From Serinus canaria (Eukaryota; Chordata; Aves; Passeriformes; Fringillidae), in NCBI RefSeq assembly GCF_022539315.1, contig NC_066313.1, forward strand, positions 23,473,059 through 23,537,058: 64,000 bases of DNA. Direction: 5' to 3'. Numbering within the stretch: position 1 is the stretch's first letter; each line of letters opens with the position of its first letter. Made by a program: the position numbers and the translations under genes. The notes beneath the pieces were generated by a model. That model had not been told where the DNA came from, ran no database searches, and saw only the letters and a list, made by a program, of their open reading frames with translations. Positions 35,331 through 47,149 of this stretch are shown in pieces.

Positions 35331-37299
35331 AATTTCACATTGAATACAGACAGGATGCTCTGGGAACAGACTCAAGGAGCAAAGTAGCTTACCTAGACAG
35401 ACTTGTCATCAAGTACAAACCTAGCCAGACTCCTGAGGCAGCCCTTGAGAACCTCCTACTTATGGCAATGACCCAAGTCACTCCCAATAAACCCAGACTA
35501 ACTGCTAGAACCAGGACCCTGATTACAAAAAATTTAACACTAGAAACCCTGGTGAAGCTGCAGTGACCGAAAAGCAAGTAAGGGGTGATCTTGAGCAGAA
35601 TTTACACATTCTTTGGTTCTGCAAGTGCTTTCTAGATCACAGAAGCAAAAAGACCATTTCACACTGACCAGGAGGACAGAGTTACATCCGTGAACTACAA
35701 AGTTTACAGACCAGGGCATTTGGTGGCTGATGGTGCTGAATTGCTGGTGTTCCTGAATTACTGCTGGCCTTATTAAAATTGTACTTAGGCTGGGGACCAT
35801 CTGCAAGCAGCAAGTTGGAGGCAGACACTCTGCTCTTTCTGAAAGCTGTCCTTGTCATACCAGGTGATGGCAGAGGACACTCTGGTCCTCTTTTATTTTG
35901 CCTATCCACTTACAAATCATAATTTAAAATACAATGAAAACATAATATTCCTTCCAAGATACACCAAAGAGGACTTTTATTTTTGTTTTGTTTTGAGTTC
36001 TTTTTTTATTGTCCTCTGTAAGCATTGGCAATACTTGAAGAGAGAACCAAATACTCAGACTAGATCTAAGCAGAACTAAAGTGAAAGTCAAGTATTAAAC
36101 CCCAAATGCTGAAGGTCCTGTCTTGATTTGGTGCTAATTCACATATATTGCTTATGCATAGCCTTTAACTGAAGACCTTGAGCTCTACTATTGTTATTAC
36201 CTTTAATAACAGTTCAGGGGATTGCTAATGGGATAGCAGAGCCTTCCATAGCCAGGGCCAATCCACATTGGCCATGGAAGTGCCTGAAAGTCCAATATTT
36301 GGAAGGAAGACACAGCAGGGATAGAAAATGTTTGAGAGATGATCACCCACAAACCTCAAAGCCCTCCTGCCTTTTTTTCTTCATCACACCCCCATCAGGA
36401 GACATGCCAGAATATAGAGTATAGAATCACAGCCTTGATCATAAATAACCTTTGAAACTCTCCAGAAATAACTTCTGAAATTCTTGCCATTCCCTTTCTC
36501 ATTTATACCTTGCAGGTGAAAGACCACTTGTACAGCATTTCTGATAGAGCCCCTTCTCAGACTCTGAACCTGTGCCAAACACCCCCCGGGAGGGAAATAT
36601 AACCCAGAGCAGTATGAGCCCAAAGCACTCCTCTTCTCTGTTAGCTGTTTTTGTCAGTCTCTACTGGAAAACAACACTACTGGGACAGCACCTCCAGACA
36701 GAAGCCCACATACATTCTTGGTGACTCTCTGTGCTAAACCAGAAAGATTATTTGACCATCAGAAAAAAGAATGAAGCTAGAATAAACACAGCAATTTGGT
36801 TTAGAGAGAAGAGACATATCTGCTAAGCCTGTTTCCCACTCTTTCATGAAAATTCTCTCTTCCCTCTGCCCTACTGCCCCCACAGGCAGAAGGTTTCCTG
36901 AAGAGGCCAGTCCCACATTAATCTCACAGCCTCATTGCTATTTTCCAGCCATAATTCTGCAGGCTCTGCAAATCCTGTCTTCTTGTAAGCACCCCCCAGT
37001 CTATTCCTCAGAGGAAGAGGAACCCCATACCTCTCCACACTACCTCCTCCTCTGCTGTCAGTAGTTGAATTCAGGATCCATTGGAGCTGAGGGCTTGGGC
37101 TCTGTTCCCTTTCTCCAGGATGGCCATTCACAAACCAGTCAGTGTTGAGTGGGCTGAAAAGCCCAAGCTATCCTTGAGAAAAACAAAACAAAAAAAGGAT
37201 TGGGGGCCATAGAGGCTACACCTACAGTGCAGATGGCCATCCCAGAATAGCTATGTTGGGAAAATCTTTTGGAAGGCTGAACTAGTGTCTTATTGCAGG
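35331..37299. other. Unique non-coding sequence, nothing recognised
   Basis: No repeat family or exon is recognised. The 36421 region has a TATAGAATCACAG word resembling a CR1 terminus without supporting sequence. Open frames are under 90 codons and overlap across strands. Confidence 0.55.
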
Positions 37300-37480
37300 A
37301 TTCATGCCCAATTATTAACCTTGTAAATATTTCAGGTTACACAGCATATTATACCTTCAGTTTATTGATATGTCCATAGATTATTAATCTTTCATTACAC
37401 TAATTAATTATCATAGCGATTTGGCAATTATCTTCTGTAAAGTTTGTCTGGGACCAGGTGCAGCCTCTCTCAGAGCCTTT
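37300..37480. other. Candidate conserved non-coding element
   Basis: A strongly AT-rich but complex block contains GATTATTAATC, CATTACACTAATTAATTATCATAGCG and TTGGCAATTATC, a dense group of paired-homeobox-like ATTA/TAAT words with one retained CpG. Such clusters are common in developmental enhancers. No coding potential or transposon signature is seen. Confidence 0.38.
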
Positions 37481-37714
37481 AAAATGTGCTCCAGATCCTT
37501 GCAGAATGCCAGATGAAAGATATAGCTTTATTAGATCAAAACTGGGCTGCTGACACCTCTCCCAGAATATGTATTGACAGCCTTGCTTCTTAAAAGGTAC
37601 AGACTATATGGAACAGCTTATAAAAACCTTGGATGCAGAAGCAAAGAAAAATATGCATAGATTTAACACATATCACTATGCCCTTTTCATATCCCCACAG
37701 AGGCTGGAATTAAG

Positions 37715-38060
37715 GCAGAAATTTCATCCCCGAATCGAAGTTTCATCCCCGAATCCATGGTTTATGGATGGCCTAGAGATTTCATGGAGGCATTTGTTCC
37801 AGAGACACGACTTAGTCCTTTCTTCAACTGGAGAAATCTTATGTCATGCACTGCAGAATGCGGTTTACTAATCACCGGCGCTGGTTTGAATGGCTCCATG
37901 GATCAAAACTGACTTTACACGGGGATGCCAAGCACATTTGCCATTCTCCCGCATTGATCATTAGGACGCTTTGCTTGTGAGGATCACACTGGGAGTCATT
38001 TCTTTGATGAGTGCAAATGCGGGAAAAGAGCTGAGGCTTTTACAGGAGCTGCTTGACTAC
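37715..38060. other. Candidate conserved element with retained CpGs
   Basis: About a dozen CpGs survive in 345 bases of only moderate GC content (for example CATCCCCGAATCG, ATGCGGTTTAC, ATCACCGGCGCTGG, TTACACGGGGATG, TTAGGACGC), while the flanks are CpG-poor. AATGCGGGA occurs in opposite orientations, at about 37950 (as TCCCGCATT) and 38017 (as AAATGCGGGA). An open frame of 87 codons at 37608-37871 overlaps the left part but resembles no family. This could be a hypomethylated enhancer, a small promoter or an unrecognised exon. I favour non-coding regulation. Confidence 0.4.
37722..37759 (+). repeat. Two-copy 19-bp tandem duplication
   Basis: TTTCATCCCCGAATC begins at 37722 and again at 37741, giving two adjacent 19-bp units that match over the first 15 bases. 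Both copies retain the CpG. If the word is a factor-binding site, the duplication doubles it. Confidence 0.92.
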
Positions 38061-39639
38061 AGGTAAAGAATGCTGCAGCTTCGGGGAGGGCTATTGCAAG
38101 ACAATTAGAGCCTGCTTGTTCTGTCTTCCTATTTACAGGACGAGCATAGCTCATGTTGTTTAGGCAGGGTGTAGATTTTGTTTCTGTGCTTCAGAAAAAC
38201 TCATCCAAGCACAGCTATCACACGTCCTTTGCGGCAGGAGCTAACTTTAAGCTCTCTCCTTTTGTTCCCTATTACCACCCCTTCCTTTTCTGCTCTCTTC
38301 ACCCTCTGTAAAGTAAGCTAAAACTGTGCCATTGTGATGGTCAGTAGTCACTCTGAGCCAAGCCCCTGGTTATTTCAAAATCAGTGCGAGCACTTCCACT
38401 GACTGAAATTGTAAGAGGATTAGACCTGTATGCAGTCAGCTCCATTGAAGCACAGCAGACATGTTCTCCAGCTCCTCAAAAACATGTGTAATAATTTGGC
38501 TGCCTGTGATTGCTGCATTCTTTTGCAAATGCAACAGCCCTGGGGAATAGTGCACTTTCCACCCCTGCCTACTTTCCTAAGAGGGCTCTTGCTCTAGTCC
38601 TTAGAAGAACAGCCGCAGATTTTAGAAGGCTTTGGATCAAGTCCTCAGCCAGAGTTTTATTCCTGGCCATGTCCACATTGCCTGTAAGTATTGACAATGG
38701 TTTCATTATGAACTGAGCACTGCACAGACTTTGCAATCCTGCAGTTTTTAGACCTTCTGGGCAAATGTTCAGCACAATTAGCGGGGTATTTATCTCCTTT
38801 CATGGCTGATCAACACAGAGAGCATGGCCATTGAAGCAAGTTCATTGGTCAGTGCCCACATGAAGTGGCAGAACAAGAAATGTGTAGCTCCGTTTCTGGC
38901 TGATGACTGAGTTCCTCAGTCTGCAGCCAAATGATTTACTGCATGTGTGTTCTGCACTTCTGCTGTCTCTGTGTCATCCATCCTCCTCCTGACTGTCCAT
39001 CAGTATCATCAATCCCAGTTTGTATAACACATCCTTGTAAAGCCCAGGAGTGAAAATGCGCTTGGCCACAGTGCATAAAAGGATTGGCCATGGATGCAGG
39101 AAGAGGACACAACAAAAATTTGCAGTGAGGGTAACCCCATATTGAGTTATCTGAGCTTCTGGCTACAGCTTTCAATTATGAAGTGCACAGCAGCATCCTG
39201 GGGAGAAATGGGTGCTGCTGGCAGCAGATTTGCGCTCTGCTAAGGAAAATAAAATCTTTGGGAGAAAGAAGAGCCTTGGAGACACTTCCTATTATATTGA
39301 GACATTGTTGTCAGGAAAACTCATTCTTGGATTTTGTTTTTTCCTGTTGGTACCAAAGAAGCTGAGGTGTGAACAACACTGTCTGGGACCTTCAAAAGCC
39401 AGTACAGATTAACAACAACTGCTTTGTCTCTACAAAGTTGTTAATGGAAGTTACTGGTGCCACTTCTGGCGAGGTGAAGTTCTCACTGTACTGATGTAAC
39501 ATGTAAATATTTGAGTGGCTTTGCTTTTTCAGATGAGCTCCCACTGCCCCTTCTTCATTTTGGAGGCAGAGGCAGCACATCTGGCATTTGGAAAAACAAC
39601 GACATCAACAGCCCCCCCCACATTATTAATATTTAAAAA
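38061..39639. other. Unique non-coding sequence, nothing recognised
   Basis: No transposon or exon is recognised. The stretch at about 38330-38560 is AT-rich and complex and might be constrained, with TTGCAAATGCAA at about 38522. No RNA gene is seen. Confidence 0.5.
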
Positions 39640-39790
39640 CTGTCTCTCGCACATGAATAGAGAAAGTTTATTATCATTTCTAATTGCACAGGGCCATGTA
39701 ATGGGTTTATGTAACATGTCATCTTTTCTACCGAGCTCACCACTATATGCTTTGAGAGCCTTGGAAACATTAAATAATTTAGCCTCAAAA
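39640..39790. other. Candidate conserved non-coding element
   Basis: AT-rich, complex sequence with GTTTATTATCATTTCTAATTGC, ATGTAATGGGTTTATG and AACATTAAATAATTTAGCC. Homeobox-like words cluster here, directly before the MIR-like remnant. Ancient SINEs beside conserved blocks are common in amniote genomes. This is inference from texture. Confidence 0.33.
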
Positions 39791-39811
39791 TACCCCCTGG
39801 TGGTGTGGTTT

Positions 39812-39920
39812 GGTGCCATTTGTCTCCATTTTACAGATGGGGAACCAATGCAAAAAACCTTCCAGTGGTCTCCCTAAGGTCACTCCAGGAGCTTTTGGCA
39901 AAGATTCAAAATATTATGTC
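39812..39920 (-). mobile_element. MIR/CORE-SINE-like remnant
   Basis: The plus strand shows the reverse complement of the MIR core: CCATTTTACAGATGGGGAA, a degraded GAGGCA-type part, then CTAAGGTCACTCCAGGAGC where the consensus I know has CCAAGGTCACACAGC. The order and spacing fit. MIRs are ancient tRNA-derived SINEs, fossil in all amniotes. This copy is short, diverged and inactive. Confidence 0.65.
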
Positions 39921-41419
39921 TCTACAATTTTTTTTGTTCGTGAAAGAAAAATACTCTGGGACAGTGCAAAGCTCACAAGTACTGAAGCTGGGTTTTGGAG
40001 ATATTACAACTTGCAGTCAGATTTCACCTTGTTGCCTAGAGCTACAGGAGATCTACACAGAAGAAGTCTTAGGCTGGGCTAAATTGTGGCTTACATGGCA
40101 GAAATGTAAGCAGGATTTAGTGCTTCAAAAGTGAACACCAAAATGACGAGCTAATAGTTCACCCTATAAAAGGAAAATAACATCATGAAGAATGGTAAAA
40201 TGGCTTTAAAATGTAGAGACTAGGGACAGCAGAACACTTTCCTGTTTCATCCTGATGTAGTAAATAGGTTTGACTAAGTCACCTTTCTTAGTATTCTACC
40301 CTGTCCTTAGGGGAAAATCCTTGCAATAAGTAAACAGAGAACCTGGGTAATGGAGGAGTTCTAATGAGATATATTCATAAAAATTTTTTAATACACTGAA
40401 ATATTTCACTTTGACATTTCCTAAACAAACTTTAACCTTTTCATACTCTTTTAAGAATTGATCAACCCAGCAGAGAACACAAGAAAATATATGTATATAT
40501 TTTAAAATGGAATTAAATAACTCAAAGAAAAACATGACATTGACATTCAAAGGAAGCACTGGACATGTAAATTAAATTTCTCAGGCTACAGTGAAATAAA
40601 CAGCTTATTTCCTGATCCATGCCACATTTTCTGGTTTCATCCAAAGCAGACCTTTTTTCACCTGCATTTTTGGCTCTACCAGGAAATTATCTTCTTTTCA
40701 CTCAGTTGACATCTCATTTTAAACTTTTTTTAACCCTTCAAATGTTGTTCAGCCATATCCACACATTTTATCATAAGTCACTTTTGATCATCTCCCTCTT
40801 TAAAGCAGTTTAAACTACAAGCTTATATGGAACTTGCTGTGCTAAGGTTATACTGACAGCTCAGATCTGGATCTGAAATCTGTGGATTGCTGCACCTCAA
40901 TGATAGTGTATTGATATATTTCAGTCCTGAGGGATCTGTTGGCTACTGCTTGTGAAGTGCAGCATTGTGCCAGCCCTATGCCTGCATCTCAGTCCCACCC
41001 TTTTCTCTTAAAACCTCCAGACAACAAACACGGCCACAATAATTCAAGGTCCTACAGCAGAAGTGGTAGGAGATGAAGCACACGGCTAATGAAAATCGAG
41101 TAGCATTAATAAGGACAGAATGCAGCCTAAATGTCAGAAAATAAAGAAGAGTATTCAGCTGGGGAATAACCTATTCAAAGTTATTCCATTCCATTCCATT
41201 TTGTGGAATGTGTAACCTTGGTAAGTAGCCTATAGGTCTATACCAAAACTCTTGGCATGCTCCCAGCCTTCACAGCTCCATCTCCAGAGACCCCTTGGAG
41301 CAGTTCTCAGTGCACTCCTGTCAAACTTCTGGAGGAAGAATGTGAACCCAGATGCCTCAGTTTTAGACCTGGAGAAATCTGCTTCTGGTGAGCCCATTAG
41401 AACAGGGTGGCTCAGCTCT
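39921..41419. other. Unique non-coding sequence, nothing recognised
   Basis: No recognised element. At 41183-41200 there are three ATTCC units followed by a 7-bp hairpin (CATTCCA, TTTTG, TGGAATG). An AT-rich patch lies around 40370-40520. Confidence 0.55.
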
Positions 41420-41519
41420 TGGATATGATGGGCTTTGTGGATGAAGAACAGATTGTGCGAGCTGAACCCAAGGAAGATGGAGATTATGCTGGCAGGAAGA
41501 AGAAAGCACTATGAATAGT

Positions 41520-41800
41520 TTATAGACCCTCTGTGTCAGCCTTTGCACACTGTGAACAGCCGCAAACCGTCTGTTCAGGCAGTGCTCTAGGAAAAGTCCC
41601 AGAGCCCTCTGCCATGGACAGAGCACACAGAGGCAGAGATCTCTGCCATCCCCATTTGGCTAGAAGACTCCTTTCCATCCTGGCACAACGTGTCCTGGCC
41701 TTGGGTAGCCAGGTTTTTGTCACCTTCTGTTTGGATTACAGGACTGTAATGACCCTTTGGAGAGTTCAGTGGATACAGCTCCCTGCAGCAACATGAACAG
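41520..41800 (+). repeat. Possible ancient LINE (L2/CR1-type) relic
   Basis: The phrase around 41727-41775 (TTTGGATTACAGGACTGTAATGACCCTTTGGAGAGTTC) recalls the LDYCNAL...RLQLVQNA motif of L2/CR1-like reverse transcriptases at the DNA level. The flanks are too diverged to follow. No frame is kept. Chance is possible. Confidence 0.25.
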
Positions 41801-44010
41801 CACTGAATGTGTCTTTCTTGTCTTCTGCTGCCTGTACTGACTCCCCTCAGAGCTTACAGCAATATTCTTGGTCTTGTTCTTTATCCTCATATACAGGGCC
41901 CAAGATACTATAAACACTGGAGAAGGCTCCCAGTTGCAGATGCTGTTCTTTGCTGTGCTCAGTGTCTGTCATTGCAGGAATACTTCACCAGTCAAATGAT
42001 GAAATTTTCTTGGTGCTAAGGGATGACAATGTGAGAAATATTGGTGGTTCTTCCACAGGTGGTCCCAAACCTTATGAGTTTTCATTCCTGGTACCAGGTT
42101 GGCTTCTTCAGCACTGCTAATCTTGCATATAAATGTGGATTTGCTGTCTACATGTATCTTAAAAGAGAAGGAAAAAAAACTAAGTGAAAATCAGATTTTA
42201 TTAAAGAATATTGAAGTCCTAAAATCAGATGGAATGCATTGTTCTGCCCATGGGAATAAGTGATGCCTTGTTAAGACTAGTGCATACTCTTCTGGAAAGT
42301 GCCAAAATCCTGCAATAAGGATGGAAGCAGAAAACCGGCATGGAGCAGGTGCTCGGATATTAGGCTGATATTTGCCTAAGTGCTCAGATGCCCACCTGTG
42401 TTTCCACAGTATCTCTTCTTGACTGGAAGGTGCTTTAGCTGGCACATGTTGTACATCAGAGAACACAGTTATTGTGATTCAGTTCATGAGCACAACTGGT
42501 GAAGCCATTGTCCTGTGATTTCCTAGGGAAGTGCACAGACAACTGCAGCTTCACAAACAGCCCCTTCTCGTAACACGTAGGGTTTGCTCAGGCCCAAAGC
42601 TACTTTTAGGATACTACACAGAGGATGCTTTTATCCCACTTTTTCAGTAAAAAGTCCTGTTCCTCTCCTAATATTGAAAGAAGTTCTAATCATGAGGGGA
42701 ATGAGATGAACTTGGTTGAAGGAATGTGTCTTTCTGAGCAGCGTGGTTTGTCTTCTTGTCTTAGTCTTCTTTTACTGGTCCTACCTACTTTTTCTGGTCA
42801 CAGACTGTTCTGAATTTTGTCAATCTAGTACCAGGTTTCCAAGCATATAAGAATGTTTTAAACCCACAAATTCTCTGTGTTTTTGGAACTAGCTATGAAA
42901 ATAATTTTAAATTAGACTAGATGCAACTGAGTCCAAGCTGCTGATGTTCCAGTCTTAGAGTGTGGAGAACTCACAGTAAACAACAAGCCATCTTTCACTC
43001 CTTCCCATGACAACTCATTCTCTCTTTCACTCCTGTATTATGAAATGTCTTTCTGCAGAGCTAAAAGATATATATTCTGTAGGTGGGAAGAGGTGTTTAC
43101 AGCAATGCTGGGCATTGAGAAACTCTAAGAGAGATGGATCTTTGCATGGCAGGAAAGGAATATATCCTGACACAGTGACCTCAAATAAAAATGACAAGTG
43201 AGGTCCTCTTTCAGCACAAAGTGATGTCCCTAGAACAGGTATGACACAGTTAAGCAGATCCTAAAAGCCTGGATAATACTGCAGAAAAAAAAAAATAGTC
43301 ACTGATAGATCCCTGATTTTTATCCTTACAAACTCTGTCTTTCATCGTAGGTACTTTTCAAATACACTTTATATGAATGCTGGTGTGGTCAGTTCTTTGT
43401 TGGTAGTTTTTTTCTTTATTTTGTCTTCTGCACACCGTAAAAGCCAAATGTATTTCAATGCCTTTCAAAGTCTTTCACATCATGAAAGATGCACCTGTAG
43501 ACTTGTGCAAGCTGAAAATGGATGAACTATCACATGCTTCATTGGAACAACTGCAAATAGTCACAGCTGAAATGAAACACAAATATTCTGAATAGACCAT
43601 TCTGACCGGTACTTGTTATTCAAAATCACATACAAAAATAATTCCTACAATCTGTTCTGAAGAACAAAGACACTGTAGAAATGCCAAGTCTTTCCCCAGA
43701 TATCCTTAGTTCTTTGGAAGGATTGGATTGAACAAGGCAAAGATTGCAGGGATAGGTAGCATCTTTTCATAGGCAAATAGAGAAAAATGGTGTGAAAAAG
43801 AGACACAAGAGTCCTGGGTTTTTTTCAGATTGGAAGCAGAAAATTTCAAATTATAGTGTCTCTTCTAGATCTAAACCCAGTGTAATAAAAGACCTGTTTA
43901 AGCCTCTCTGATAAAGCTTTGTCTTGTTGATATCCTTAGGCCATCACAGCTGCAACAACATTCTTACTACACTCAAGGTATCAAATGCTTTTGCCTTATT
44001 CAGAGGACTG
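41801..44010. other. Unique non-coding sequence, nothing recognised
   Basis: AT-rich sequence with short overlapping open frames and no family signature. An A-run lies at about 43286-43296. No repeat is called until the CR1 fragment that follows. Confidence 0.55.
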
Positions 44011-44014
44011 GAAA

Positions 44015-44400
44015 CAACCACGACAGGTTATCTAGTCCATCTTCTGGACTTCAGAATCAAATACACCTAGGTCATTACTGAGACTTATTCACCTAATGTG
44101 TTCTTAAACACTTCCAATGACAGAGGCTACACAACCTCCTGAAGCAATCTTTGTGTTACTTGAACCTTTCTGACAGCAATTTAAACCCATTATTGCTTTG
44201 TCCTATCCATCAGGGGCATGGGAATCTCTTCCACTTTTTATCTTTTCCACAACTTTTTACATTCTTGAAGACTTTTGCTAACCTCTTAGTTTTGCCTTTT
44301 TGAAGTTGAACAAAACCAACAATTGTCTCACTGGTCTTTTTCTCTAGGCTATTTCTGACTCTGAATTTTATGTATTTCTAAGTCTTTCTTTTGCTGACCT
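44015..44400 (-). mobile_element. Ancient CR1 LINE 3' fragment
   Basis: Read on the plus strand, this is the reverse complement of an old CR1 3' end. Landmarks are GACAGGTTATCTAGTCCATC near 44022, ACACCTAGGTCATTACTGAG near 44065, CTTCCAATGACAGAGGCTAC near 44112, CAATTTAAACCCATTATTGC near 44178, and TTGAAGACTTTTGCTAACCTC near 44266. The order and spacing agree with CR1 copies known from birds, turtles and crocodilians. It is far more diverged than the copy at 34.8-35.3 kb and retains no frame. Boundaries are approximate; the 5' part beyond 44400 cannot be followed. Confidence 0.85.
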
Positions 44401-44784
44401 ATAGATTATGTTTTTTGTGGATTTTCTTGATATCCCAAACCATTATTTACTTACTGGTGCAGAATATGAAGCATGACCACAAAACAGAGTGAACTTAGGG
44501 AGTGATCTCACACTTTCAGGAACAAGTGACCTTCCTACTTCAAATCATTATCCCCAGAGCACAACAGCCTGTTGGCACCCAAACTTGAGATGAATATACG
44601 TGCCTTTATCTTTGAAAAAATGTTTTATCCCAAGAAGAGGTAGTAACAGCAAACTAGTGCATGCTTCTGTGAAGGAGAGCTGTTCTAAAGCATCTAGAAG
44701 AAAAGAAATATTTTGTATTAATAAGAATTGCCATTTTCACATGGACATGTTGCAGGCTCTTAGCATTACACAGAATGTAGCAGA
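44401..44784. other. Unassigned sequence between two old repeats
   Basis: It may continue the CR1 fragment in decayed form (a GTGCAGAATATGAAGCATGACC phrase at about 44457 is suggestive) but cannot be aligned by eye. No other content is recognised. Confidence 0.4.
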
Positions 44785-44920
44785 TAATTATTAGCATCAG
44801 CCCAACTTATCAGATGGGAAAAGCACAGTACAAAGAAAAAATGAGATGAAGCCCAAAGCCACATAATGAGAAATAAACATGAAGATGAATAGAAAAGAAG
44901 ATTTCCTGATTCATGTTGTG
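44785..44920 (-). mobile_element. MIR/CORE-SINE-like remnant
   Basis: It is comparable to the reverse complement of the MIR core: ATTATTAGCATCAGC, then CTTATCAGATGGGAAAAGCAC, AGATGAAGCCCAAAGCCACA and GATTTCCTGATTCA. In my memory of the family these correspond to the TTTACAGATGAGGAAACTGAGGC, AAGTGACTTGCCCAAGGTCACA and GATTTCCTGACTC parts. It is diverged and short. Confidence 0.55.
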
Positions 44921-46504
44921 TTTTTTTAATTTTTTTTTCTCCCACCTCTGTAGACTGGCACTGAATTTTTCTCTCAGCTTAAGGGAAGGTGACTAAGGCC
45001 AGGTTCAGGCTGGAATCCACTGATGGAGTAGGGTAGAGAAGTCAGCTGAGCAGAGAAAGTGAACTTTCTTCATGTACCATGACTGGAGTAATGCAATTTA
45101 CTCTGCTGGAGCTGTATCAGATCAATTTGATGTCATTCATCTTCCACCCGATGCCCAGGTAATGCTTTTACCTCTTTGCCTTCAACAGAGAGGCAAAAGA
45201 ATAAACTGAGATTAACTTTCGGGGAGTTTTATTGCAAAACAAGTGGGTAAAAAAATGATTTTAAGTGACCTAGATGATATCTTTTCACATCAGTGTTTAG
45301 CAATATCTGCTTCCATAGACGGTGTAACTGTTAGTACTGCAAGAATCCCTTAGGACAAACTCTTGTTGCAACATATTTTCTCTGCACCAAAGCCTACATA
45401 AATGTTAAATGAAGCCACTTTAAACAAATATAGGTAACAGAGGGAGAATAATCCTGTTAACAGAATCAGCATTGCAGTCACTAAGTCATAATATTTTATT
45501 TATTTATTATGTCATAATACCTATAACAAAAGTAACTAGATGCTATAAAATAATACAGACACAGAAGTTGAAATGATGCACCATAACCAACCCTTCATAA
45601 AAGCAACTCTCATCCACAATATCCAGGGAATGAAGGAAAAGAAAGCAGAGCCCCTTTCCAATCCCAGGTAATATTTAGTCATGTGCCTGGCTGAGCACAG
45701 CAGCTGCAGCACACGATGCTTTTAAGAACACAACCTCAAAAAGAGCCTTAGATCACCACGCAGCACCCAGGGTATGGACCTTCAAGCTGTAAAGGAGACA
45801 GAGGAAAGAAACATCCTTTTTCTAAGTGTGGCCTACTGTCAGCTACTGGATTGATCCAAGCCAGACAATGGAAAAGTGATAGAATGGGCAAAAGGAGCAG
45901 GAATAAAATTCTCAGCATGACGGACAGCAAACATAACAAGGTTAAGGAATCCAAAGGACTGCACCTGGTGCCATGTGAAAACCCAGAAATATATCAAAAG
46001 TAGGGAGCAAGGGTATCTATGTTGCATGTGGAGAGTCAGGTATTTGTGAAAAGAAGGCTGTCTGGTCAGAAATAGAGAAAGAAAAGCTGTCAATGCCATA
46101 ACTAGTACCAGTGAGGGAATAAAATAGGACCTCCTTGGCTAATATCAATCTATACTGGAAAAAAAAAAAGGGCCTTTGAAGAGCTCTCAGTGGAAAAAAC
46201 AGCAAACACAACCACTCTGTGTTCTTCTCAGCAAATCACTTGATTTTGCCTTCTCTGGCACTTGTGATCCACCTCTCCCAAACTCAGCCTCTGCAATTTC
46301 TTTAGCACTCAGAAACTGAACAAATAGCAAGCAACAGTGGAGGAAGACAGCAGAGTGACCAATGAAAAGAAAATCAGCACTCTCTTAGCACCTCTTTCCT
46401 CCATGCCACATCTTTTTTTATCTTTTCCTTCCAAAGAGGGACATGAAAACAGCATAACACAGAGGCACTCAGATGGCACTGCCAACACAGTGCTTAGGAA
46501 AACA
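44921..46504. other. Unique non-coding sequence, nothing recognised
   Basis: No confident element. A direct repeat of GTCATAATA flanks an AT-rich stretch at about 45486-45520. A block at about 45060-45150 is complex and AT-rich and could be constrained. Confidence 0.5.
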
Positions 46505-46745
46505 GTCCCTCCCTGACTCTGATATTTTAGCTTTGTTTTAGTTTCAAGCTAATGAACATTTATGCTGTAGCCAATCTCCAATTTATACCCATCTAGTCCA
46601 AAGCACAATTATATGCCTAGCAGAAAATGCAGCTTTGACTCATAATAATAAGATTGGCACTGTGTCTGGCAGCTTTTCACTCCTCCTTTTCATGCCTGCA
46701 GTCGTATCAGTTGGGCAAAGCTTCTGCCATATTTCCTAACAAAAG
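46505..46745. other. Candidate conserved non-coding element
   Basis: AT-rich and complex, with TTTCAAGCTAATGAACATTTATGC, GTAGCCAATCTCCAATTTATACC (containing a CCAAT box) and TTGACTCATAATAATAAG (AP-1-like TGACTCA next to ATAATAA). One CpG is retained in CAGTCGTATC. No coding potential is seen. Confidence 0.33.
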
Positions 46746-47149
46746 GTCAGGCTGGCAGACAGAAGGGGAGGACTGGGAGCTATGCAGTGCTGGATTAGGA
46801 CATATTCTGAGATGCCCAGCATTTCCCAAAAAGAGATGTAGGGGAAGCATTTTCTCGCAAAGTAGTCTATGTTAAAGAAAATAAGAAGAAATGGTTTTGA
46901 CTCTGTGCTTGCTAATCCAAATTGTTCTGTTTTCACTCTCAGAAGACTCTGGTTCACATGAGTCCACTCTAAGTTAGTCCTTTACCAGTGCAGACCTAGT
47001 CCTAGGATGCATTTGATGATACACCCTCATGGTGACAAGTGTGCTCAGGACATTTTCAACTACTTTTAAATCAGTATTGTCTATTTGAGACCTCCTGGAA
47101 GACTTTCCTTCAGGAAAGGTGGTACTGTGCTTAATTTGAAAATCAAGAA
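46746..47149. other. Unique non-coding sequence, nothing recognised
   Basis: No repeat, exon or RNA gene is recognised. Confidence 0.55.
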
